From positions 124,001 through 188,000 of the forward strand of contig JALIHJ010000039.1 in NCBI GenBank assembly GCA_022984795.1: a stretch of DNA of 64,000 bases, in the 5' to 3' direction. A program made the position numbers and the translations under genes. Below the pieces are notes generated by a model. That model made no database searches. It was not told where the DNA came from and saw only the letters and a list, made by a program, of their open reading frames with translations. The first letter of the stretch is position 1. Each line of letters begins with the position of its first letter. This document shows, one piece after another, positions 43,724 to 53,767 of this stretch. The stretch comes from Fabrea salina (taxonomy: Eukaryota; Ciliophora; Heterotrichea; Heterotrichida; Fabreidae).

Positions 43724-45154
43724 ATGTCAGGTGAAAAATCACCCCCAGAGTACAGTTCGAAAAAAGTGCACAGAATGTGCTTGACAGCCACTTTAGGCAG
43801 TTTTTTATTTGGTTACAACGTTGGAGTGGTTAACTCTACTCTGGAGGTAGTAGCTTCAGTGCTTGAGTGGGGAGACTACGAAGAGATTCTGACTGCTGTG
43901 GTCGGAGGCGCAATGCCCTTTGGTGCAATGATATCTTCACTACTTGCAGGGAAATTTTCCAACAGGGTAGGGGCCAGAAAAACCCTGATGGTTTCTAACT
44001 TGATTACTTTAGTTGGCACAGTCATTACAGTTATTCCTTATACACTTACCTTTGCACTTGGAAGGTTTTTGAGTGGGTTGAGTGTAGGGGTGTATGCTGC
44101 ACTGGTCCCACTGTACATTAACGAAACCTCCCCCACTCAAATGAGCGGGCAAATGGGGATACTTGCTCAAGCCCAAATAACTTTTGGAATAGTAGTGGCT
44201 TATGCCCTTGCCTTAGTGCTTCCGACTGAGAACTACAAGTCCAACCCACTCACTTACTGGTGGATGGTTATGTTTGGACTCCAAGGAGTCATTGCAGTGT
44301 GGCAGTTTATAGTGTTTTTGTGGTTTTACAAACTAGAAACTCCACTGTGGCTGTGGAACAAAGGCCTAAAAGAAGACGCACTTAAAAGTTTGAAGCAAGT
44401 TTACACAGAAGAAAGTGCCTGCAAAGCACTGAGTAGAATGGAAGCAGCTCAAAAGTACGAAAGGGGGCTAAACAGTCCCTTAGTTTCTGAAAAGACTTAC
44501 GACCCCTTTTACTCAGAGTTACTTCTTTGCAAGCAAAACGCAGGTAAACTCATGAGACTGGGTTACTCAAGTAACTTCTTCCAGCAGTTTTCAGGAATCA
44601 ATGCTATACTGACTTTTTCAACAGTTATTTTTGCACAACTGGGAGGAGGAGTCTTTACTTCAAGGGTCTATACACTGATCCTAGGAGTACTAAACATGGT
44701 TCCTGGACTGGCCACGGGTTCTCTAGTTGACAGGTTTGGCAGAAAGCTTATACTTGTGTTAGGCTGCTTAGGAATGGCAGCTTGTCACTTTATGTCAGGG
44801 TTCTTTGCAGGTCCACTTTCGGACTCAAGCATTGTGTTTCCTTTAACTTGTATTTTGGCCTATATATTCTTTTTTTCCATTTCAATTGGGCCTATTTGTT
44901 GGCTTTACTGTGGAGAAATACTCACGCCTAGGGCTATGAGCATCTGCACTAGTGTTAACTGGCTTTGCAAAACTGTGGTTCTGTTCAGCTTTACACCTCT
45001 CAAGAACTCTTTGGGTATGCCAGCAGTGTTTTGGATATACTCTGGAGTTTGTGCCCTGGGGTTCTTGTACTTCATACTTGATATGGTTGAAAACAAGGGC
45101 TTGACTAAGCAGGAGATACAGAAGTTACTTGTGGGAGAGTCTAAGATCGATTAA
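43724..45154 (+). CDS. Sugar transporter, MFS/GLUT type
   Basis: A 476-residue protein with about twelve membrane helices. Sugar-porter signatures are present: GNRVGARK-like loop NRVGARKTLM, GRFLSGLSVGVYAALVPLYI, FFQQFSGINAIL (the QQxSG motif), DRFGRKLILVLG and a final PETKG-like region reduced to VENKGLTKQEI. It probably moves hexoses across the plasma membrane or a vacuole membrane. Confidence 0.92.
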   Translation: MSGEKSPPEYSSKKVHRMCLTATLGSFLFGYNVGVVNSTLEVVASVLEWGDYEEILTAVVGGAMPFGAMISSLLAGKFSNRVGARKTLMVSNLITLVGTVITVIPYTLTFALGRFLSGLSVGVYAALVPLYINETSPTQMSGQMGILAQAQITFGIVVAYALALVLPTENYKSNPLTYWWMVMFGLQGVIAVWQFIVFLWFYKLETPLWLWNKGLKEDALKSLKQVYTEESACKALSRMEAAQKYERGLNSPLVSEKTYDPFYSELLLCKQNAGKLMRLGYSSNFFQQFSGINAILTFSTVIFAQLGGGVFTSRVYTLILGVLNMVPGLATGSLVDRFGRKLILVLGCLGMAACHFMSGFFAGPLSDSSIVFPLTCILAYIFFFSISIGPICWLYCGEILTPRAMSICTSVNWLCKTVVLFSFTPLKNSLGMPAVFWIYSGVCALGFLYFILDMVENKGLTKQEIQKLLVGESKID

Positions 45155-45172
45155 GTATAAGCTCTTGTTATA

Positions 45173-46567
45173 ATGGAAACTAGTTGTGGTTCAGGGTGTC
45201 CGGCTATTTACAAATGCAGTTGTGGAGTTCTCCTCTGTGATCATTTGATTACCAATCACATCATGCAGCGCCATACTGTAGGGCCTTTGCCTGGAAAAGC
45301 AACACTCAACGAAGCCTTTGAAGTGATTTCTGAGAAGAAGAACCAAATCATTCAAACGACTGAACTAGTTTTTTCAGAGCTCACTAAAGCAACCTCCCAA
45401 CAACTCCTCCGGCTTAGTCAACTGAGGAAGCAGATGGTTGGTTCTTATTCCAAGAGCTCACTAATCATTGACCAGGTAGTCCAAGAAGTTAACCAAATCA
45501 AACCTCAAGAAATGCTCAAGCAGGCTGTCAACCAACTGGGTTTGGGTGATTCGGAGGAAGCTGAAAGAAACGCAGAGTTGAAAGAAAGAGAAATTCAGAA
45601 ACTTAAGCAAGATTTTGAAAACCAAAGAAAGGCCCTTGAGTCTAATGTTGCTAGTCTACAAAAGCAAGTTGAGTTACTCCAAAAAGAAACTCCACGTACA
45701 ATAGTCTCTGCTGGTGCTGACACCAATGTCAGGGTGTGGAAGAATGGCCAGTGCAGAGTGTTAAAGGGACATGATGACACAATCTATTCATTGGCTGTGT
45801 CTTGGGCAAAAGACCTAATTGCATCAGGCAGCAGAGACTCAACTATTCGACTGTGGAGCCTAGCTACTGGAGAAGCAACTCAAGTGCTTAAGGGTCACAG
45901 TAATACAATATTATGTTTAGCTATTTCGAACAAGGATGAATTCTTAGTGTCAGGAAGCCGTGATGAAACTATCAGAGTGTGGAGTCTACCTTCTGGAAGA
46001 CAAACTTTATTGCTTGAAAGCCACAGTAGTGTTGTTAACTCAGTAGCCATTTCTAGCAGGGACCAACACATTGTCTCTGGTAGTGCTGACAGTACGGTTA
46101 GAGTGTGGAGTCTAAATACTGGAGAAGTGGTTAAAGTCTTAAGAGACCATAGTGGCACTATCGATTCAGTGGCCATTTCCAAGACTGACCAATACGTTGT
46201 TTCCGGTAGTTGGGATCATAGTGTGAGAGTGTGGAGTTCGATTTCTGGCGAAATGACTAGACTTCTTAAAGGACATAGTGGTTATGTCAGGTCAGTTGCT
46301 ATTTCAGGCAACGGAAAGTTTGTAGTATCAGGAAGTGATGACAAAACTATTAGAGTGTGGAGTCTCACTTCTGGAAAAACTACTCAAGTACTCAGAGGGC
46401 ATGCCGGAGGAGTACTTTCAGTGAGTCTATCAAATGACGACAAGTACTTGGTGTCTGGAGGTGGCACTAGAGACAAATCAGTGAGAGTTTGGAACCTCTC
46501 TACAGGTGAACAAACTCAAGAACTAAAAGGGCATACTAGTCAAGTGTGGTCAGTTAAGATAATTTAA
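45173..46567 (+). CDS. B-box-like zinc finger, coiled coil, WD40 propeller protein (copy 2)
   Basis: A 464-residue twin of 27061-28455 with the same length and architecture. Residues ~45-325 are almost identical to the twin. Differences cluster in the zinc finger (ITNHIMQRHTVG vs VMSHITQRHSVC) and in WD blades 4-5 (residues ~325-385). This pattern points to recent duplication or gene conversion with a diversified block. It starts 18 bp after the transporter and lies just before the kelch-like array. Confidence 0.88.
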   Translation: METSCGSGCPAIYKCSCGVLLCDHLITNHIMQRHTVGPLPGKATLNEAFEVISEKKNQIIQTTELVFSELTKATSQQLLRLSQLRKQMVGSYSKSSLIIDQVVQEVNQIKPQEMLKQAVNQLGLGDSEEAERNAELKEREIQKLKQDFENQRKALESNVASLQKQVELLQKETPRTIVSAGADTNVRVWKNGQCRVLKGHDDTIYSLAVSWAKDLIASGSRDSTIRLWSLATGEATQVLKGHSNTILCLAISNKDEFLVSGSRDETIRVWSLPSGRQTLLLESHSSVVNSVAISSRDQHIVSGSADSTVRVWSLNTGEVVKVLRDHSGTIDSVAISKTDQYVVSGSWDHSVRVWSSISGEMTRLLKGHSGYVRSVAISGNGKFVVSGSDDKTIRVWSLTSGKTTQVLRGHAGGVLSVSLSNDDKYLVSGGGTRDKSVRVWNLSTGEQTQELKGHTSQVWSVKII

Positions 46568-46743
46568 TACAGATTTCTAGAACACCCTAAGTGTGCAGTC
46601 AGAAGAAGAAAGAATGAAATTTTAGAGATCCTAAATGATTACAAGTCGAAAACAGAAAAGTCAATCTTTATTGAAGCGAGAAGTTGTATACACGAAATCA
46701 CTCAACAGTTTTTTGAATCAACAACTAATATAAATGGAAGATA
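46568..46743 (+). pseudogene. Chimeric gene relic between WD40 gene and array
   Basis: Directly after the WD40 stop the same frame stays open for 58 codons. It reads like a coiled coil of a zinc finger paralogue (KNEILEILNDYKSKTEK) and ends EITQQFFESTTNINGR, almost the exact end of the array gene at 48099-49475. It therefore joins two different fragments and carries no start of its own. Confidence 0.6.
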
Positions 46744-48092
46744 GTTGTTTTAAAAATGGGTGTGAAGAAGAGCCTTCTATGTCCTGCAAATGCACTAATC
46801 CACCTACCAAATCATGCGAGTCCCACTTCTTGAAGCACATGAGGAATAATCCCTTTGGCAAACACGATCCTTTAGTCCTAAAGATTTATGTTGACTCGAT
46901 TGATTGTCAGGAAGTCATTGAAGTTTTAGAGTCCCACAAAAAGAACATCTACAGCAACATTCAGAAGCTAACTCAAGTAACTAAGCAGTTGTACTTGTGC
47001 ATTGAAACAGAATTTGTCAACGAGTCAAATAGATTAAGAAAAAGAGAAATGGAGATACAGAAGTTGATTGAAGAACTAAGCGATCTAACAGAGTTTAAGA
47101 TCGGTCAAGAAAACCCTATTCTATTCGACTGCAAGAAGAGGCAAACGCTTGAACAAGTATGAGGAATTTTCTAGAGTCTTTAATCTGTCAAGTCTCAAAA
47201 AAAGCTGTGACCAGATTTTCAATCAGAATGCTCACTTGAACTATTCAGCTAAGACCATTCCAGAAGAAGAAAAAATTCCCGCTCTAGAAGACAACAAAGT
47301 CTACCAATTCAGCACCATTTCAAGCTCTCTCATTACTTACGACTTATCCACTATGCAGAAGACAGAAAGTTTCATAGAAGGAGAACTCTTAGGAGCTTCT
47401 ATTAAGTGTGTTTTGCCTGATGGAAGACTTTTCTGCTACAAAGAATCAACAAAGAGTTGTTTTCTGTTTGATGTTGACAATAATACTTTTACTTCTTTAG
47501 ATAAACCTACTGCTGAACGTATTGTTACTTCCGTCGAGATCAAGTTATTGAGTCAGTAAAGGACACAACTGCACTGGTAGATGATGATGTCATACACTTT
47601 GTCGGGACTAAAAATGAAAGAAACTCAGTGTCAGATGTTTACATGCAGTTTGACCTAAAAACTATGAAGTGGGGTTGTGATACTCACAAGCAGTTGAACC
47701 TAGAAGGCTTTAGTGGAAGAGAGGCGAGCTTGATTAAGTTCGAAGGCAGAATTTATGCTACTTTTTATAACTCTCAATACGTGTACATGTATTCGAGAGA
47801 GAGGAACAATTTCATAGAGATATTCAAATTGAATTCTAACCGAAATAAGCTTTTATTTCAGCATGGGAATAGATTGTTCCTACTAATTGATCGTGAATTA
47901 TACCGTATGGAATCTAGCTCAAAGAGATTCACTAGAATGGGAAATTCTAGCTCACCTATCACTAGCAGCCTTTACACCACCAAAACATCAGGAAATTCAG
48001 TGATCTTCTGTTGTAACAATACAGAACCCTTGAAATTGGATCTGGCGGCATACAGTCTCACTCAACTACGATTCAGTGAAGCAAGAACTTAA
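46734..48092 (+). pseudogene. Array unit A: frameshifted B-box-like/kelch-like gene
   Basis: N-terminal 130 codons match unit C (49465) with only a few differences. Around 47130 a 17-nt deletion relative to unit F changes the frame, and near 47500 an insertion of about 38 nt changes it again. The three open segments (46734-47162, 47149-47559, 47628-48092) together cover the family length. No 15-16 nt intron repairs it. Confidence 0.85.
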
Positions 48093-48098
48093 TAATAA

Positions 48099-49475
48099 AT
48101 GGAAGATAAGTGTTTTCAAGAGGATTGCCAAGAAGACGCTTCTTTGTCATGCAAGTGCACTGAGTCTTTAGTAGGGATGTGTGAGCTTCACTTCCTCAAG
48201 CATATTAAGAAAACTCCTTTTGCAGAACACTCCTCTGTGGTGTTGAAGATTAGTGTTGGCTCAGAAGACTCACAAGAAATTATAAATGTTTTGGAGAGTC
48301 AGAAGAAAAACATCTATGAAAGTATTGAAAAGTTAACTCAATTCGTTCAAAGAATACATTCTTGTGTCCAGAACGAGTCAGCTAAAGCACTGAGTGAACT
48401 AAAAAAAAGAGAACAGGAGATACAGGACCTTATTGAGTTGCTAAAGAATTTGAAAGACTTCAGAACTGACGAAGACAACAAAGTTCTGTGTGACTTGTTT
48501 TCTGGGGACGCAGAAGTAAAAGCTAGTCGCTTGAAAGACTATGAAGAGCTGTCGAAGTTGTTTGATGTATCTAACTTCGAGAAGAGTATTGGCGAACTGT
48601 TAAATGAAAGTAATCATCTGAACTACTCAGGTGTTTCTGGAAATGAGGACGTCTACTACTTTAGTCAGCTTTCAAGTGCATTGGTTACTTATGACTTACT
48701 GAATATGCAAGTAAAGGAAAAGGTGCTTGAAGGGGACTTTTTAGAAGCTTCGGTGGTTTGTGTTTTACCTGATGAAAGGCTGCTTTGTTGTAAGGGACAG
48801 AACTATTTTATTTTTGATGTCCGGGAAAACACTAGAGTTGATGCAGGGGCGTGTGATTCGATTAAAGATTCAGTTAGTTTTGTAGATGACGGGGTTGTAC
48901 ACTTTTTTACAAATCCTAATGCACAGAGGCAATATAACTTACATAGCCAACTCAATTTGGAAACATTAAATTGGTCTCAGGTAAATTACGGAAATAGTCT
49001 TTATGGTACGTTTGGTGGACCCATACAACCACAACAACCAAGAAACCCTAAAACCATCAGTTTCCAAGGAATCAATCAAAATGGCATTACCTTGGTTAAA
49101 TTCAAAGGAGAAATCTATGCCGCTAATTTTAATTCTCCATATGTGTACAAGTACTCCCAAGAAAAGAGTAATTTCATACAGTTATTCAATCTAAGATCCC
49201 AAAACCAATCCAAGTCACTATTTCAGCACAAAGAGACTTTGTACTTGCTACAGGGTCCTAATTTGTACTACATGGACTCCAAGTCGAGCAAATTCATTCT
49301 ACTGAAGTCAGATTGTGGACACTTATCTACAGTCAATCTATATTGCACTAAAGAAATTGGCAATTCACTGTACTTCTGCTACAGAGACGAGAAGCTCTAT
49401 AGACTCAACCTAGACACCTACGAAATCACTCAACTACCATTCAGTGAATCAACAACTAATATAAATGGAAGATAG
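48099..49475 (+). CDS. Array unit B: B-box-like zinc finger, coiled coil, kelch-like propeller
   Basis: A 458-residue intact member. Zinc-site residues C5, C10, C18, C20, C28, H31, H35 and H44 follow the family pattern. A coiled coil covers ~55-150. From ~210 on, repeated strands of kelch/F-box-associated style occur (VYYFSQLSSALVTYDLLNMQ, LVKFKGEIYAANFNSPYVY, LYCTKEIGNSLYFCYRDEKL). A one-base shift at the end removes the usual stop, so it reads ESTTNINGR and ends 11 nt inside unit C. Confidence 0.82.
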   Translation: MEDKCFQEDCQEDASLSCKCTESLVGMCELHFLKHIKKTPFAEHSSVVLKISVGSEDSQEIINVLESQKKNIYESIEKLTQFVQRIHSCVQNESAKALSELKKREQEIQDLIELLKNLKDFRTDEDNKVLCDLFSGDAEVKASRLKDYEELSKLFDVSNFEKSIGELLNESNHLNYSGVSGNEDVYYFSQLSSALVTYDLLNMQVKEKVLEGDFLEASVVCVLPDERLLCCKGQNYFIFDVRENTRVDAGACDSIKDSVSFVDDGVVHFFTNPNAQRQYNLHSQLNLETLNWSQVNYGNSLYGTFGGPIQPQQPRNPKTISFQGINQNGITLVKFKGEIYAANFNSPYVYKYSQEKSNFIQLFNLRSQNQSKSLFQHKETLYLLQGPNLYYMDSKSSKFILLKSDCGHLSTVNLYCTKEIGNSLYFCYRDEKLYRLNLDTYEITQLPFSESTTNINGR

Positions 49476-50822
49476 GTGTTTTAAAAATGGGTGTGAAGAA
49501 GAGCCTTCTATGTCCTGCAAATGCACTAATCCACCTACCAAATCATGCGAGTCCCACTTCTTGAAGCACATGAGGAATAATCCCTTTGGCAAACACGATC
49601 CTTTAGTCCTAAAGATTTATGTTGACTCGATTGATTGTCAGGAAGTCATTGAAGTTTTAGAGTCCCACAAAAAGAACATCTACAGCAACATTCAGAAGCT
49701 AACTCAAGTAACTAAGCAGTTGTACCTGTGCATTGAAGCAGAATTTGTCAACGAGTCAAATAGATTAAGAAAAAGAGAAATGGAGATACAGAAGTTGATT
49801 GAAGAACTGAGCTACTTAACAGAGTTTAAGATCGGTCAAGAAAATACTACTCTGTGTGACTTATTCTCAAATAACCGTAGAAGAAGGATTAAATGCTTGA
49901 GCAAGTATGAAGAACTCTCTAAAGTCTTTAATTTCTCTGAGTTGCAGAAAAGTTGTGAAAAAATTTTCAATCAGAATGCTCATTTGAACTACTTAGCTGA
50001 TACTGTTGAAGTAGAGAAGTTTGTGTCAGCAGACAACAAAGTCTACCAATTCAGCACCATTTCAAGCTCTCTCATTACTTATGACCTATCCACTATGCAG
50101 AAGACAGAAAGTTTCATAGAAGGAGAACTCTTAGGAGCTTCCATCAAGTGTGTTTTGCCCGATGAGAAGACTTTTCTGCTACAAAGAATCAGCAATGAGT
50201 TGTTTTCTGTTTGATGTTGACAGATAATACAACTATTTACTTGGATAAACCTGCTGAGTCAATACAGGATACAACTGCACTGGTAGATGATGATGTCATA
50301 CACTTTGTCGGGACTAAAAATGAAAGAAACTCAGTGTTAGATGTTTACATGCAGTTTGACCTAAAAACTATGAAGTGGGGTTGTGATACTCACAAGCAGT
50401 TGAACCTAGAAGGCTTTAGTGGAGGAGAGGCGAGCTTGATTAAGTTCGAAGGCAGAATTTATGCTACCAATTCAGTATCTGGATGTTTGTACATATATTC
50501 GAGAGAGAAGAACAAGTTCATAGAGATATTCAAATTGAATTCTGACCGAAATAAGCTTTTATTTGAGCATGGGAATAGATTGTTCATATTATATGATGAA
50601 GATCTATACCTTATGGAATCCAGCTCAAAGATATTCACTAGACTAAGAAGAATTGTTCCGGTAGGCATTAGTTACTGTGGTAACTTTTTTGGTACTAGTC
50701 CTTATTGGACCAAAACATCAGAAAATTTAGTAATCTTCTGTTGTAACAACGAGGCACCGTATGTATTGAATTTGGAGACACAAAAGATAACTCAACTACC
50801 ATTCAGTGAAGCAAGAACTTAA
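49465..50822 (+). pseudogene. Array unit C: frameshifted B-box-like/kelch-like gene
   Basis: The first 240 codons are intact and nearly identical to unit A. Single-base insertions relative to units A/E at about 50165 and 50223 shift the frame, so the propeller is split (49465-50214 and 50211-50822). The 3' segment continues the family sequence to the usual EART end. Recent decay, or an expressed truncated protein of 249 residues. Confidence 0.82.
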
Positions 50823-50827
50823 TATAA

Positions 50828-52204
50828 ATGGAAGATAGGTGCTTTCAAGAAGGGTGTTGGGAAGAGACTTTTCTATTGTGTAGGTGCACTGACCCTCCCA
50901 CTGGAGTATGTGAGTCTCATTTCTCTCAGCATATAAGAACTAATTTCTTCGGCAAGCATGACACTGTATTCTTGAAGACCTATGTTGACCCAGAAGATTC
51001 TCAGAAAGTGATCAGCGCCTTAGAACGCCAGAAAGAAAGTGTCTACGAAAACATGAAGCACCTAGACGAGGTAACTAAAAAACTCCACCTGTGCATAGAA
51101 GCAGAGTTCAAGAAAGAGTTAAACCAACTAAAGACGAGAGAAAACGAAATTCAAAACCTGATTGACCGAATAACTGGACTCAAAGAGTTCAAAATTAGCC
51201 AAAGCGATAGTGTTTTGTGTGAATTATTTTCAGGAGACAACTTCAGAAGAAGCAAATGCTTACAAAACTACGTGCGACTTTCAATGACTTTTGACACGTC
51301 AAGCTTGAAGAAGAGCTGTGAGAAGATCTTTAGTGAGTATGAACACTTGAACTACTCAGGTGAACTTTCAGAAGACGAGATATACTGGTTCAGTGATACC
51401 TCCACTAGTTTGGTTACTTATAACTTATCAACTAAACAGAAGTCAGAAAAGCACTTCGAAGGCGAACTGTTGGGGGCTTCTATGGAGTGTGTCTTGCCTG
51501 ACGGAAGATTGTTTTGTCGTAACAAGCAAAGACTTCAGCATTACTTCATTGTTGATATTTGTAATGGTAGAGTCATTCCTTTAGAGGAACCTACTAACAA
51601 AACTGGAAATCAAATAACAACGTTGCCAGATGATGATGTTGTACACCTTGTTGATTATTCTAACCAGGCTCAGTTAACTTATATGCACTTTGACTTGAAA
51701 ACAATGCAATGGGACTCCAATCCTAACAAGAAACTGAACTTAGAAGCACTCACTGCATTTCCATTAAGTTTGGTAAAACGTGAAGGTAAGATTTATGCCA
51801 TCAGTAGCAATTACAATGGAGTCTGGATGTACTACAAGGAAAGAGGCCAATTTATACAGATATTTGGAGTGAGATTACCTCAGGATGCTTATAATCGTTG
51901 CTCCGTTACTAACAAGGCGCTATTTGTGCACGGTAATAGACTCTTTTTCTTCTGCGAAACTAATAACAACAATCGGTATAACGGTGGAGTTCAAAATACC
52001 AACGCTTTATACTGCATGGAAGCAGGCTTGAACGAATTTACTCAGGTGAAACTCTATGATCACAATCCGAATTTCAATACCTCTAGCTACTTCTACAAAA
52101 CCCGAAACTCAGTGTACTTTTGGACAAACAATCAATCAGTTGCTAAGTTTGACCCAAAAACGTATGAAGTCACCCAAGTAAAACTTAATCAAGCAAGAGC
52201 TTAA
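50828..52204 (+). CDS. Array unit D: B-box-like zinc finger, coiled coil, kelch-like propeller
   Basis: A 458-residue intact member (CFQEGCWEETFLLCRC...CESHFSQH). Zinc ligands, coiled coil (residues ~55-150) and propeller strands (IYWFSDTSTSLVTYNLSTKQ, SLVKREGKIYAISSNYNGVW) are all present. It starts five bases (TATAA) after unit C and ends five bases before unit E. Confidence 0.83.
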   Translation: MEDRCFQEGCWEETFLLCRCTDPPTGVCESHFSQHIRTNFFGKHDTVFLKTYVDPEDSQKVISALERQKESVYENMKHLDEVTKKLHLCIEAEFKKELNQLKTRENEIQNLIDRITGLKEFKISQSDSVLCELFSGDNFRRSKCLQNYVRLSMTFDTSSLKKSCEKIFSEYEHLNYSGELSEDEIYWFSDTSTSLVTYNLSTKQKSEKHFEGELLGASMECVLPDGRLFCRNKQRLQHYFIVDICNGRVIPLEEPTNKTGNQITTLPDDDVVHLVDYSNQAQLTYMHFDLKTMQWDSNPNKKLNLEALTAFPLSLVKREGKIYAISSNYNGVWMYYKERGQFIQIFGVRLPQDAYNRCSVTNKALFVHGNRLFFFCETNNNNRYNGGVQNTNALYCMEAGLNEFTQVKLYDHNPNFNTSSYFYKTRNSVYFWTNNQSVAKFDPKTYEVTQVKLNQARA

Positions 52205-52209
52205 TATAA

Positions 52210-53558
52210 ATGGAAGATAAGTGCTTTCAAGAAGGGTGTGGGGAAGAGGCTTTTCTATTGTGCAAGTGCACTGACCCTCCTACTGGAGTATGTGAGTCTC
52301 ATTTCCCTGAGCACATGAGAAGTAATCCTTTTGTTAAACATGATCCTGTAATTCTAAAGGTTTATGTTAACCCAAATGACTCCCGAGAGGTCATCAATAC
52401 TCTGGAGTCCCACAAAAGGAACATCTACAGCAACATGCAGAAACTAGCCGAAGTAACTAAGCAGCTTCATCTGTGTATTGAAGCAGAGTTTGCCAAAGAA
52501 ATGAAACAATTCAAGAGCAGGGAAAGGGAGATTCAGGACCTAATTGACACCCTAATTGAACTCAAAGAACTTAGAACTGACCAAGACAATAGTTTTTTGT
52601 GTGAGTTATTTCAGGAGACAATGTAAGAAGGAGTAAATCCTTGAGTAAGTATGAGAAACTTTCAAAAGCCCTTAATTTCTCTAACTTGAAAGCCAATTGT
52701 CAACAGATTCTCGATGAGAATGCCCACTTGAATTACTTACCTAGTGCTCGCCCAGAAGAGAAATTTATATCAGAAGACAATAAAGTCTACCAATTCAGCA
52801 CCACTTCAAGTTCTCTCATTACTTACGACTTATCCACTATGCAGAAGACAGAAAGTTTCATAGAAGGAGAACTCTTAGAAGCTTCCATTAAGTGTGTTTT
52901 GCCTGATGGGAAACTTTTCTGCTACAAAGAATCAACAAAGAGTTGTTTTCTGTTTGATGTTGACAATAATACAACTATTTACTTGGATAAACCTGCTGAG
53001 TCAATAAAGGACACAACTGTACTGATAGATGATGATGTCATACACTTTGTCGGTAAAGTTTACATGAACTTTAACATAAAAACTATGAAGTGGGGTTGTG
53101 ATATTCACAAGCAGTTGAACTTAGAAGGCTTTAGCGGAATAGAGGCGAGCTTGATTAAGTTCGAAGGCAGAATTTATGCTACCAATTCTGTATCTCAATA
53201 CGTGTATATGTATTCAAGAGAGAGGAACAAGTTCATAGAGATATTCAAAATCCCTTCCTTTCGCTATCTGGATAATAAGCTTTTATTTGAGCATGAAGGT
53301 AAACTATTCCTAATTGATACTGAATTATACCGTATGGAATCCAGCTCAAAGACATTCATTAAACTGAGAAATATTTCTAGTTATACTAGCTCACCTGGCC
53401 CTAGTAGATTTTCTAGCTCACCTATCCCTAGTAGCCTTTACACCACCAAAACATCAGGAAATCTTATGATCTTCTGTTGTAACAATATAGGACCCTTGAA
53501 ATTTGATCTGGCGGCATACAGTATGACTCAACTACGATTCAGTGAAGCAAGAACTTAA
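52210..53558 (+). pseudogene. Array unit E: B-box-like/kelch-like gene with one frameshift
   Basis: Zinc finger and coiled coil are intact to codon 138; then one T is missing from a TTTT run (about 52607) relative to unit D, ending the frame at 52626. The rest (52641-53558) is open and family-like to the EART end. A single recent lesion, or a sequencing error in a homopolymer. A 14-nt GTGAGTTATTTCAG would restore frame if spliced but creates a TGA at the junction, so it is not an intron. Confidence 0.8.
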
Positions 53559-53559
53559 T
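53543..53559. repeat. 17-bp direct repeat, left side of insertion
   Basis: TGAAGCAAGAACTTAAT, identical to 53747-53763; flanks a 187-bp foreign segment. Confidence 0.85.
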
Positions 53560-53746
53560 TTATTTATTTATGTGAGCTAGTTCAAGCCGCCTAGGCCTCT
53601 ACTGACTGGGTTTTTCTTGTGTTTTTTCATTCGTTTTTGGTCTTCGGTTCTTTTCCTTTTTCGCGTTTCTTCTTGAGTTAGGAGTGTTTTTGCTTCTTTT
53701 TGTCGTTCTGTTTTTTCTTGTGAGGTTTTTCTGGTCTTTATGATGA
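53560..53746 (-). pseudogene. Inserted 3' fragment of an unrelated gene
   Basis: On the minus strand a Lys/Arg-rich frame without ATG runs to a TAG at 53579-53577 and ends KRMKKHKKNPVSRGLGGLN, then an A-rich stretch (ATAAATAAATAAA). It reads like the 3' end of a nuclear basic protein gene and has nothing in common with the array. It sits exactly between two copies of a 17-bp repeat. Confidence 0.65.
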
Positions 53747-53763
53747 TGAAGCAAGAACTTAAT
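53747..53763. repeat. 17-bp direct repeat, right side of insertion
   Basis: Second copy of TGAAGCAAGAACTTAAT; it leads straight into TATAAATG of unit F. Confidence 0.85.
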
Positions 53764-53767
53764 ATAA

